The notes under the pieces: generated by a model
The model's database searches: none
Seen by the model: only the letters and a program-made list of their open reading frames with translations
What the model was told of the DNA's origin: nothing
Shown: one piece after another, positions 1 to 9,954 of the stretch
How the letters are laid out: each line of letters opens with the position of its first letter
Position numbering within the stretch: position 1 is the stretch's first letter
Source of the DNA: Meconema thalassinum
Taxonomy: Eukaryota; Arthropoda; Insecta; Orthoptera; Tettigoniidae
Assembly (NCBI GenBank): GCA_946902985.2
Contig: OX336388.2
Location: 1,504,266,545-1,504,330,544, forward strand
Length of the DNA stretch: 64,000 nt
Reading direction: 5' to 3'
Program-made: the position numbers and the translations under genes

Positions 1-212
1 AAAATAAAATTCTGGTGTGAGGGCTGGAACGAGGTACACTCAAACTCGTGAGGTAAAACTGAGAAGAGGAGGGTATGATTCCCACTCAGTCATTCTGGAT
101 TTCTCATTTCTTCTGTACTCCAGGCAAATGCAGGGATGGTTACTAACTTAAGGCTACGGTGGCAATACTATTTTGTGAATCCCTGTTGAAACAACTTGAC
201 CATTTGTAATCT
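1..212 (+). mobile_element. SINE family 1 body, 5' end cut by window edge
   Basis: The body of a tRNA-derived SINE without its head. It carries the family landmarks: GAGGGCTGGAACGAGG, an ACTCGTGAGG block, the CTCCAGGCAAATGC central domain near 118-135 and an AACTTAAGGC block. It is followed by a TGTTGAAACAACTTGACC tail segment. The same stretch recurs from 284, about 283 bp on, so this is one unit of a local tandem duplication rather than an independent insertion. Confidence 0.7.
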
Positions 213-455
213 ACACCTCGTGGTGTAGCGGCTAGCGTTCTTGGTTATCACCCTAGAGGTGTGGGTTCGATTCCCGATGTGCAAAATAAAATTCAGATGT
301 GAGGGCTGGAACGAGGTACACTCAGACTCGTGAGGTAAGACTGAGAAGAGGAGGGTTCAATTCCCACTCAGTCATTCTGGCTTCTCATTTCTACTGTACT
401 CCAGGCAAATGCAGGGATGCTTCCTAACTTAAGGCTACGGTGGCAATACTATTTT
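213..455 (+). mobile_element. SINE family 1, with tRNA-like head
   Basis: The head reads CTCGTGGTGTAGCGGCTAGC, an A-box-like stretch, followed at 263-275 by the B box GGGTTCGATTCCC, as in a pol III promoter. The body then repeats the preceding unit. It is a SINE and not a tRNA gene, because the second half cannot close a tRNA acceptor stem and the body continues for about 180 bp. The copy is diverged: the usual CTCTGCC after the B box reads GATGTGC. Confidence 0.75.
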
Positions 456-680
456 GTGCATCCGTGTTGAAACAACTTGAACATTTTTAATTTGATTAAC
501 GCTTTATTCAATGTTAATGTTGACTAGATGCCATCGACAATGCATGTTTACAAATCTGTGTTAAAACAACTTAACCATTTGTGATTTGATTAACACTCTA
601 TCTAGTATTCATGTTCATGACTAGATGCTACTGGCAATACTATTTTGGGAATCCGTGTTGAAACAACTAATTGTAACATT
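440..680. repeat. Degenerate tandem repeat, about 100-bp unit
   Basis: The motif GTGTTGAAACAACTT, or a close variant, occurs near 184, 465, 559 and 656. Each time it sits in a unit that also carries GATTAACRCT and GACTAGATGC. The array starts inside the SINE tail duplication and then fades. No coding potential is seen. Confidence 0.6.
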
Positions 681-779
681 GGACTTGTTGCAAAGTGCAA
701 TCCATAGTGACAACAAACTTTGACGCAAAGTGCGTGAAGAAAAATAGCAATAGGTATACCAGGTGTGGTATACGGGCTG

Positions 780-2073
780 TCACTTGGCATGGCTGTATTT
801 TTCGGAGTGGCTGTACCTCTATATCTGCCCATCTATTTCTCCTATTTTCATCTATGCTTCCTTCATTAGATCTAGGATTTCGCAATATGGACTCCTCGTG
901 TGCGATCATTCTGTTTTCCATTTGGCTGTGCCTGTTTTCCGCTCTTTCTAAACGAGCTAATACTTCTCGTTCAATTTTTTCAGGCGATCACGATTTTCCT
1001 CTGCCATAGAAAAGATTTTCTCCTTGTCATCTTTAAGGCTCTCTTTTATATGAGAAATTTCCCCCGCTAAACCTTGTCTTACCTCGGCAAGCGTTTTATC
1101 ACTGGCTTCATTTTTCAAGCCCTCTCGAAGTCCCAACTCTTCTCGTAAACCTGTAACCTCTTTCTGGATGTGACCGTGCATATTGGAGATTTCGGTCCTT
1201 ATTTTGGTAATTTCTCCCTGGTCTTCATCTTGCCTTTTATGAATGACTGCTAGATCGTTTTGAGTTTGTCCTAACTCTTTTTGAACTTTTCCAACCTGCG
1301 TATTCATATTTACGATTATTCCCTTATTTTCTTCAGCGGAAGTTTTTATTTCACTGATCTCCTTGCATTGGTCAAGGATATTCTGATCCTGCTTCCTTAA
1401 TGCTTCATCTACAGCTTTTGCGTAGCCTGCCATACGGTTACTCCATTTTTCGTCGCTATCTTCAAGCCTTTGATCAATGGTCTGAGTGAACGTATTAAAC
1501 TACTTTTCCTGCCGCTTAGTGCTCGCTTCGTTCTGATTCTGAATATCTTTAAGCTCTACGGATATATCGTTTAATCTATCATTGACCTCACGTTGCGATT
1601 CTCTGCACACTTGCAGATTATTCTCGAGCTTTACTTCTATTGACTCGAAGCGTTTGTCATTATTTGCTTGCATCTCTGAAACCACGCTAACAATCTTTTC
1701 AGTTACGTCTTGTTTAATAGATTCTTTAATATCATCAATTTTTTATTGACCTCTAATAAATTTGAATCTAACTGAGTGTTTACCGTAGCCAACATCTGGC
1801 TCACCTCGGTTTGATTAGTCTCTGAGTATTTACCGTAGCCAACATATGGCTCACCTCGGTTTGATTAGTCTCCAATCTACCCGTTATTTCATCTTGAAAT
1901 GCCTTAGCATCTTCCCTACTCTTGGCATGAGTAGTATCAAAATGTTCCTTCAACTCTGCGATACATTTTAGTACCCCTTCAGTACCGGCCATCCTGAGGC
2001 AGGCCTTTGCTGTGCATGCTGGTGCGTTATATTGGGAAAAGAATTCCGATGTCGCGAAAACAACAACATTCAT
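780..2073 (-). pseudogene. Broken coiled-coil frame, retrotransposon gag-like
   Basis: Three minus-strand open pieces (2073-1801, 1685-1500, 1433-957) and a weaker tail (921-780) are rich in Glu, Lys, Gln and Asp with few prolines, as in a long coiled coil. Pieces 1 and 2 are separated by a 50-bp tandem duplication at 1774-1873, which shifts the frame. The 158-residue piece holds repeated heptad-like EISEIK, EITKIR and EISNMH segments. N-terminal coiled coils of this kind are common in gag proteins of insect LTR retrotransposons, and that is the basis for the call. I see no matrix/capsid signature, zinc knuckle, protease or reverse transcriptase next to it. It could instead be a decayed host coiled-coil exon. 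The frame is not functional as it stands. Confidence 0.35.
1774..1873. repeat. 50-bp tandem duplication
   Basis: The 50-bp unit 1774-1823 is repeated at 1824-1873 with about three mismatches. The unit length is not a multiple of three, so the duplication breaks the minus-strand coiled-coil frame. Confidence 0.9.
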
Positions 2074-2779
2074 TTTAGCACAGTGCTGTGACCACCTATG
2101 GAATGGGTTTAGACCCTCGTACCCGTCTGTACATTCACTCGTCTGACAACAATGTCTAATGTCTGAGTATCACCTAAAAAGACTCACAATCGCTCAAACA
2201 CAGTTTGAGGAAAAATATACTATTATGGTTTTCCCCCATGGAAACCATACGAAAATTATGGGGTTTTCTGAATCCCATAAACCATCACGTTTTCTGGGCG
2301 CCATGATAAATAATGAAGATCATGCGCCTATGGTGACCTGCCTTTTTAACTGGCCCCACTCACGGGCGACATGATAAATAAGAAGGATGATAGCTGCCCC
2401 ATTGCAAGACATCGACCAAGTACTGATTTATTAGTAAAACCGTCCAGGGAGTGGTTTTTATTGCCGAATGTCCCACGCTGGGTCATGCCATGATAAATAA
2501 GAAGGATCGTGCTTTTACATTTACATTTAAGCATGTCTCATGGAGGATTATCAACATTTATTTCGAACGTGAAAGATTATTAACTATGGGACGCGGCCTT
2601 TTTCTAATATACCCTAGCTTTGCTGCTATTCTTGTCCGTACCATTTAATACCTTGGCGAATTTTAGTAGTACCTGTGACTCAATCCTAGTACAATAACAT
2701 GTCCTACATGCACCCATTCGTCATCATTTGTTTAAACGCACTTTAAATAAATATATTTTCGTTAACTTTTCAAGAAATG
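2074..2779. other. No gene seen; short dispersed motif
   Basis: I see no coding signal. The motif CATGATAAATAAGAAGGA, or a close variant, occurs near 2302, 2370 and 2489, at unequal spacing. The short frames here are interrupted and show no protein-like composition. Confidence 0.5.
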
Positions 2780-2793
2780 CAATTGTACTATTG

Positions 2794-3126
2794 GTGAGCC
2801 TCCGTGGCTTAGGCGGCAGCACGCCGGCCTCTCACCGCTGGGTCCGTTCAAATCCCGGTCACTCCATGTGAGATTTGTGCTGGACAAAGCGGAGGCAGAC
2901 AGGTTTTTCTCCGGGTACTCCGGTTTTCCCTGTCACAATTTCATTCCAGCAACACTCTCCACTATCATTTCATTTCATCTGCCATTTATTTATTCATTGC
3001 CCCAGGGAAGTGCGACAGGCTTCGGCTTCCAGCACAGTTCATAATCTTCGCCGCTAGATGGGGGCTTCATTCATTCCATTCCCTGACCCGGTCGGTCGAC
3101 TGGAAGCAGGCTGTGGATTTTCATTT
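2794..3126 (+). mobile_element. SINE family 3 with 14-bp target-site duplication
   Basis: A tRNA-like head (CCGTGGCTTAGGCGGCAGC, then a B box TTCAAATCCCGG) leads into a body with TCCGGGTACTCCGGTTTTCC and CCGCTAGATGGGGGC. The flanks carry a perfect 14-bp duplication, CAATTGTACTATTG, at 2780-2793 and 3127-3140. This fixes both ends and shows LINE-type target-primed insertion. The perfect duplication suggests a fairly recent insertion. It is unrelated in head and body to SINE family 1. Confidence 0.92.
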
Positions 3127-3247
3127 CAATTGTACTATTGAGACGATTTGGAAGATTTTGGTACAAACCACTCCTTCTAACTTCCTCTTTTTTAAGAGAT
3201 TGACTTTTGTGAAACATACTGTATACCTGAACGTTTTATATGTATAA

Positions 3248-3440
3248 CTAGCAACGTGCCCCAGCTTCGCACGGAATCTTTAACGGTTAACCCAGCGTAA
3301 GCTTAAAAGGCGTACGGGTGGCAGTTTTTTCTTCGACTCGTTCGACTGAAATCGTTACTGCTCGGCGTCCTTAGATCATAAGCAAATAAATACATTTTGT
3401 GATGGCCGACTGAAAGCTACACTATTCATTAAGATCCTAG
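3248..3440 (-). mobile_element. Helitron-type 3' end fragment
   Basis: On the minus strand the sequence ends with a hairpin (CGTGC, 9-nt loop, GCACG at about 3276-3254), then TTG and the terminal CTAGT at 3252-3248. The next base outside is T. A hairpin just upstream of CTRRT with an A/T insertion site is the classic Helitron 3' signature. The adjoining sequence (about 3275-3400) is repeated in direct orientation near 34685-34800 and partly at 35090-35140. No coding part is seen here. Confidence 0.6.
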
Positions 3441-5511
3441 GTAGAAAATTAGCTGACTAAAATCTCTATCTGCCCAAATCTTTCTGTCTCTCAGAAACGT
3501 CGGGAAAATTTCTTCCAATTATGAAACGTAGGAGGCCTACTGCAGTACAGTACATTATTACAATCTTCTAACACATTCAATTCTGACATTTCTGGATTCA
3601 TTTCGATGCTTGCCACGGTGGGTGAGTGGTTAACGTGTCGGTCTACTGTACCCATTCGTCATCATATGGAACATGTGTTCGTATCCCAGCTAACTCACGG
3701 TCTTTCGAGGCATGGGGCGTTCAACACACTATACGAGCACATATTCAGGATTTGAGTCTGTCTGGTGACTACTCAACTTGAAAGAAACAACATATTCCTA
3801 AGTATAACATTTAATGGTAGTAATTCATGGCAAAACAAAACAAAACACAAAAAAATATTTTACACTTATTTCCCACAACAAAAATCAAAATTACCTGTGA
3901 GTCTCTTGTCATCAAGATTGGTGCTCCACCGCACCCATGCCTATCCTAAATATCCAGTTGTTGATACTCTTTGACATTTGCGAGCGTCCATATTGTTCTT
4001 CACGTGGCACAATTTAACACAAATTGGAATATCACAACACAACAAACACAAATTACATTTAAATGACATTAAATATGCAATTATTAAACATTTATCTGTT
4101 TTACACGGAACATTTACTTTAAATAACATTGATTCATTAGCTTATGCCTTGTTTAATAAGTGTTGTCTTTCCGCGCGTATCGTATTCTTTTCCCATAAGT
4201 TTCAAACGCTGAAGTGGTACACTTTCCCATCCAAAATACACATAGATATAGATATTTTATAGTTTTAGCATACAACGATTTTCTGGGTCTGGTCATAACA
4301 TTATCGTTACAAACGTGTCATATAATTCAAATTACGGTACCCGTATGAATAAATTAGTGTGAACTGGGTAAATACTCTTTACAAAAATGCTTCTATTAAT
4401 TTGGTGCAGTTAATTTCTCCTCAGAGAATAACTGGGCCAAATGTTATCCGATTACTTCATTCCAACATTGCATATGTATGGAAACAGAGCATCTAATTTA
4501 ATTGATACCATCATATCAAGCACTTCTTAATTACTTTTCGAAATATCGAGATTCTTCAGTGTCCCACTACAATCTTAAAAGAAAAGGATCTGGTCTATTG
4601 ACTTCCTTTCGTGCGAACAATGGATTAGTCACGGGCCGTCCTCGGCAAGATGGCTGCCGGGTTAGTGGATTATACCTGCTACCCCGCCTGACTTCCCGCA
4701 CGTTCATGTGTTCACTCAATGGTGCAGCTGTGCTAGAGGTACCCTGAATGGATCGTGTCATTACGAATTGAGTCAATCTAATTATTTAATACCTATATTT
4801 AGAGTACTTAATGGGCTCATCTCGGCTCCTAATTACTATTCGAGGCAAGGGATGGATCACGAAATAGCTTTGCCGTTCTGTGGTCGTAATCAGTGGCTTT
4901 GCGCGCGTCTCAGATGAGTTTCACTGTTATCTCACTGGACGGGCATGCATATAACAAGAGGAAATCAACGTTTCCTACACGAAGAACCATTTGTCTTACC
5001 TCTAAGGGCAGATCAATTAATATATTGGCCTTCCTAGGGTGTCTAGCAGTTATCCCTAGTGGCGAAGACTCTGCTAACAGTGGATACAGACAGACTCTGT
5101 CCCAACTCTGTTGCGAATACACATGTATGCTCTAAGGCAATACTATATCGTAGCTTCGAAGATTTAGCCGACTAGATTCGACAACGCGCGAACTATTTTC
5201 GGATGATCCCCGCAACTTATTGACGTAAATCTCTTGATTCTACGTTACATGCTCGCTGATCGCGGCTCAAACAATATTTCTTACAGATGACTCAATTCTT
5301 AAAGCACTCACGTCCTCTATACATTTCCTCATAAGCCAAACTTCTATGTAGCTCCAAAACAAGTATAAATTTACTGGCATACATTAACTATCTTAATGGC
5401 TCTCAAATACAACTCCGTAGAATATACCATAATAAAACATTTATTTAACATTTCAATGACACTGAAAATCTCTCTTTATCTCAATATTTATGTTTCTTTC
5501 TTACTGTTTAC
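3441..5511. other. Long stretch without recognisable gene
   Basis: I see no gene. A tRNA-like patch at 3609-3700 (GCCACGGTGGGTGAGTGG, then TGTTCGTATCCCAGC) resembles a SINE head, and a shortened version lies on the minus strand at 17829-17858. ACCCATTCGTCATCAT occurs at about 2711 and 3649. The moderately long frames at 4502-5135 overlap on both strands and show no domain I know. Confidence 0.4.
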
Positions 5512-5520
5512 CATAACACA

Positions 5521-5849
5521 ACCGGGTGAGTTAGCCGTGGTCGTTGCGGCATGACTAATGGCAGTCGCTCACATCCGGGAGGCGAGGAGGTTCGAATCCC
5601 CCCGCCGGCAACCTTGAAGATGGTCTTCTGTGGTTTCCCATCTTCCTTCCAGGCAAATGCCGGGGTTGGTCCCTAACTATAGGCCACAGCCGCTACCTTC
5701 CAACTCCTCGCCCTTCCCTTCCAACTTTCCTTCCCAACGGTACTTGTAGCTCACCCATTGGGTGTCCGTCTCGAAGCAGCTACAAAAAACTGGCGAGCCG
5801 AACATGTCCTCGGACACTCCAGGCACTAAAAGCCATACGCTAAAAAAAA
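5521..5849 (+). mobile_element. SINE family 7 with 9-bp target-site duplication
   Basis: The tRNA-like head (GTGAGTTAGCCGTGGTCG, then B box GGTTCGAATCCC) joins a body holding the shared SINE central domain (TTCCAGGCAAATGCCGGG at about 5647-5664). It ends in an A-rich tail at 5841-5849. CATAACACA flanks it at 5512-5520 and 5850-5858. The head and 3' end differ from SINE family 1, while the central domain is the same. Confidence 0.88.
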
Positions 5850-5858
5850 CATAACACA

Positions 5859-8270
5859 GTATTCTTACGCTAGATATGACACATTTTTCACGTACTATAG
5901 GCCTGACATGCCGATTTATTTATTTATTATTGTTACCGACCCCAGATTATTATTATTATTATTACAATTTAACGTTACCGTTACCTTCATCAATGTCTTA
6001 CGCCTAAATAGCCGTAAACAAATCATCCTCAAAGCCATATTTTTTACCAAAATACGAGGGATGTGATCTCGTACACAAATGACTGTTAACTCTTAATCTT
6101 TGAGGGAATGCTTCGTTGTTTGGTGAGCTATTAAATCATATCAACATATTAAATTTGTACTTACTTTCATCCTAGCTGGGTTGGTCCAGCATGCCAGCCA
6201 CTCGCCTGCCATGATGCTTGTCTTAAGCCATCATGATATCTTTCACACGACACATTGCATAAACTTTACACATGGTAATTATATTTTTCACTGCTGGCAT
6301 TTTCACTTTAACGCAATACACATTCTTTTACCATATAAACATAAACACATTTAAAAATCACTATAATATAACTTTATATATATTTCTCGCACAATTTTCA
6401 CACATGGATCCTTGATTGGATTCGCACTATCGCCTGAACTCAGAGATGCGATGCAGCTAACTCCTGACAACCGCAGGTCTCCTTGAAAGTCTATCTTGCG
6501 TGTGTGTGTTCGACTCCCGTCACTTACAGTTTATGTCTCCTCTACTGCAAAGTTGTTCAATCCTAGGTCACGACTACTTCTGATGCCTTCCAGGTTCCCG
6601 TAATCGTAGTGTTCATTACAGTAATATGTTCTATTTTACCCATGATAACACTTCCTGGTTATGTTCATTGTCTGTAAACATCATCCTAAATTATCTCTAC
6701 GCTGTACTGATTCTATACTCGCGTATACTGTTGCTATTACGTCTGCTGTAGACTAGTTATTATATGATGCAGAATTACTGTTATTAAGCTGCATGATGCG
6801 CTTTTCATTGTTCACTGCAAGTACATTTGAGCGTCAATACTTTATAAATTCCGCGCACTTTCTTACGTGATCCGACAGCATGTTACCCCACGGGTTGAGT
6901 CAAGACGAACTGACTTCCCTGTTCCAGCTTCTCCCATATAAAGCTTCCTTAGGAAAAGTAGTTCACTGGAATTCCAGGAGCGACTCTCTTCTAGATAAAA
7001 TGCATTTTCAGACAAAGTGAAGTATGATCCTTGTTTGTCTATTCATGGAGGTTCCAAAATCACTCGCGTGCAGGCAATCGCTTCGACCAATTAATTATAA
7101 TTAATTGCTTTCTTCCACGGCGTCATGATGCTACCCCGGTACTTCCCCTCTGGCTCCTCTAGAAATCCTTACTCTGTAGCGGATTACGTCTGTGCAGAGG
7201 TTCCTTTATAGATGCAGGCTTTAATTTAGGCGTGAGAACACTCCTAAATTATCTTCCCTAGAATACATGCATCTGGGTGTAATTTTCATCTCAATTCATT
7301 GCTCCATTTGGCCGTAATTAATTAATTTCTGTGGGCGACCAGCCCCACTCCACTGTTTCGCCTTGTTGAAGGGGGAATTTCTTGGTCGTTAATCACCGCC
7401 TTCAGCCTCTAGCCACGCCGAAAGTAGTACGTAGGCGCCAAGTCTACTCCGCCCACATTCAACTTCGCTTTGTCAAAATGTCAAGCTGGCTTGCTTTCTT
7501 GAGTTCTAGCATCTCAAACGTACATAGGCTTGTATCTTCTGCAATAATCCACCTTTAAAGCTATACTATTCCCGTTCTGGCCGTGAAATCATGCTGTTAT
7601 AATTATATGCAGATATAACTCATCGCTCCTCGGGCTCACTAAGGCTGTTCCCCCTCAGAGATCAATGATTCGATTCCGCGCAGAATCATGGGCCTGGTCT
7701 TCTTGTTAAAGACCCCGGTTCGATGCCAGTCAGCCGTGTCTGATTGGGCACAGTACATGGAGGTTTGCATTATAGCTAGGGTCTACAATGTTAATTTTCA
7801 CAGTGATCTGATCATTCCTTGACGATTTGGATGAGTTCAAATTTCAGGAATTGACATGCACGTTATGTATGATCTGTAGCATCGCCGTCTGCTATGCTAT
7901 AACGCCTTCCCATTCAGCGCAAGTTGCGTGCTAAGCAACGAACGTCCCTTACTTGACGATCTTCCCGACAGGAGCGCTGCTAGGTTGAACCGATTGTGAG
8001 CCTGTCCAAACACGCAATTCTGCTTAATCTGATTTGTGGCAAAATGAACGCAACCGTGCAACGTTCCCGTTTGTTGCTTTAATTGTGGACACCAGTGTAA
8101 GTGTTGGTGCTGATGCGTTGAAACTTTGTATTACTTACAGAAGTTACAGTATTTCCACTACGACTCTGTAATTTTGCCATGCCTATGGAATATACAGACA
8201 GGTATGTATATTTAATTTAAATACAAATCTTATGTTGTGCCGACGTAATCTCTGCAGTATCAACCTACTA
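5859..8270. other. Long stretch without recognisable gene
   Basis: No convincing coding region, repeat array or paired termini were seen. Details: a short ATT run near 5949-5962; a perfect 20-bp palindrome of TAAT motifs at 7088-7107; a B-box-like CGGTTCGATGCC near 7719; and a segment at 7800-7860 resembling the degenerate repeats at 22640-23020. It could be the decayed interior of a large element. Confidence 0.4.
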
Positions 8271-8280
8271 GCGCTGCGAG

Positions 8281-8555
8281 GTAAGTGGTGGAGAATTTTA
8301 CTACTCCGGCATGTTCGCTGTTTGGAATGAAGTGGGGAGGCGTTAAGGAACCATTTGGCTGCACACGACAGAGACAAGCGACCGAGACAGACGACAGAGT
8401 TGCGAGACCGAGACAAGTCGCTTTCGATCTGCTCCCCATTCAACCATACGAAGTACATTTGACAGCGCGACACGGAGACAGGCGACACAGATCGGCGACC
8501 GAGATGAACCGTAGGAGACCGCTCTCAGAGCAGTAGTGTCTCGCGACAAGCGGAC
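8281..8555. repeat. Patch of short CGAC/GAGACA motifs
   Basis: GCGAC and GAGACA or CGAGAC motifs recur many times over about 180 bp (8365-8550), in both orientations, in a GC-richer island. It may be subterminal sequence of a DNA transposon, but I see no clear inverted ends or target duplication. The overlapping open frames here follow from the motif repetition. Confidence 0.35.
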
Positions 8556-8703
8556 GCAGCACGTGTTTTATGAAGTGACTAGCAGCAGTGTCCGGCTTCG
8601 CCCGGTGGATTTATTTGTTTTATGGATGATAATGAATACACTACAGAACTGGCACATATTATTTAAACTAACAGAAAACAATATTTTAAAAATATATATT
8701 TTT

Positions 8704-8748
8704 GTGGTGGTGGTGGTGGTGGTGGCGGTGGTGGTTGTAGTGGGGGTG
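8704..8748. repeat. (TGG)n microsatellite
   Basis: A run of GGT/TGG triplets, imperfect at its 3' end. The valine-rich frame across it is not a gene. Confidence 0.95.
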
Positions 8749-8770
8749 ATAAGTAGTACAGTATAATGGA

Positions 8771-9429
8771 CGTAACATTCAGATCATTTTCCCGTAATGA
8801 TAATTATGAATAGGGAAACAGCTATTTACTAACTACAGCACTGATACATGTAATTTACAAATTTACAAAAAAAAAAAGAGGAGTAAGTGAAACAAAATAC
8901 ACTGCCTAGGGCCTACTGTATATATCATTGGCTGTTATAAATGTAGAGACCAATAGTGTTGTCTTTTGTCGCATAGCGCCGTAGGAAAATAATCAGAACT
9001 CTTTGGAAAACTTCGGCTGTCCCGAGCAACTGAGGTAGCAATAGTATAATTTATCGCCACAAAGCGCTTAACGACAAGTTTCGGAATAAATGAAGGTAAA
9101 TTTGAAAGCACAAACGCTTATTGCAGCTGATAACCTCAATGTTCGGCACCAACACCATTGCACTTATACAGAAGCAAAACATTTCCGTGATGATAACTGT
9201 TTAAAGGGGCCTAAGAAATCTTTTTGCACTAATTATCTCCCGAGACTGCAATTTATAAACAGCTCAAGATGCAACTATTTTCGCAATTCTGCACCAGAAC
9301 ACTGGTAGGGGTGACGTGATGCAGCCCGAACTTCCCGTCAACAATAGACTTATTAAAATACTCTTACAGTTACACTACTACGGACATGAATGGTTCTAGG
9401 GCCTTAATACGTGGTTTTCAAGTTCAGTT
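8771..9429. other. No gene seen
   Basis: I see only short frames. An 11-nt A run lies near 8867-8878. Nothing pairs with the neighbours. Confidence 0.4.
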
Positions 9430-9905
9430 TGTCTGTTATTCTAAATGTAGGGAATGGAGAGCGTTGACCAAAATATCAAGTGGACGGTATTACCAGCAGG
9501 GTTTCAAAGTGTATGTAAAATTTGGTGTAATTAGGAGAAACGGTGTAGGCTAGATTTGTGATGAAGGGCCAAAATGCAGGGAATGAAGTGATCTGTCCAA
9601 AATTTAAAGTGGACAGTGTCACCCGCAGGGTTCCAAAGGGTAAGTATACGAAATGTGGTTCAGATCGTTGAAACAGTGTAGATTTGTGCCAAAGGACCTA
9701 AATGCAGGGAATGGAGTGGTCTGTCTGAAATTTCAAGCAGACAGTGTTACTCGTCGGGTTCCAAAGGGTAAGTATGTAAAATTTGGTTCAGATGTGTGAA
9801 ACGGTGTATATTTGTGTCAAAGGGCCTAAATACAGAGAATGGAGGGGTCTGTCCAAAATTTCATGCTGACAGTGTCATTCGCAGGGTTCCAAAGGGTAAG
9901 TAGCT
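9430..9905 (+). repeat. 128-bp tandem array
   Basis: Four units with landmarks at 9450, 9579, 9707 and 9835 (spacing 129, 128, 128) share GGGAATGGAGTGGTCTGTC, CAGTGTYA and GGGTTCCAAAGGGTAAGTA. The first is the most diverged. The array stops about 50 bp before the homology of the Jockey-type LINE begins. Tandem monomers can act as 5' promoters in some LINEs. However, the LINE here lacks its endonuclease N-terminus, so the array may simply be a separate repeat. Confidence 0.88.
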
Positions 9906-9954
9906 TACCTCACACGCTATCCAATCAGACACCACATTCCCCCCCCCCCTCCAT

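Noticed and set aside
213..290. tRNA-like sequences with good A and B boxes (also at 2797, 5522, 26932, 31799, 35602, 37701, 54990, 55945)
   Set aside because: All are SINE heads: no complete cloverleaf can be closed, bodies of 100-450 bp follow, and several have target-site duplications.
7088..7107. TAAT palindrome as homeodomain site
   Set aside because: A 20-bp AT-only palindrome in AT-rich DNA is weak evidence, and no gene is nearby.
8536..8766. Val-rich frame over 8700-8750
   Set aside because: Produced by the (TGG)n microsatellite.
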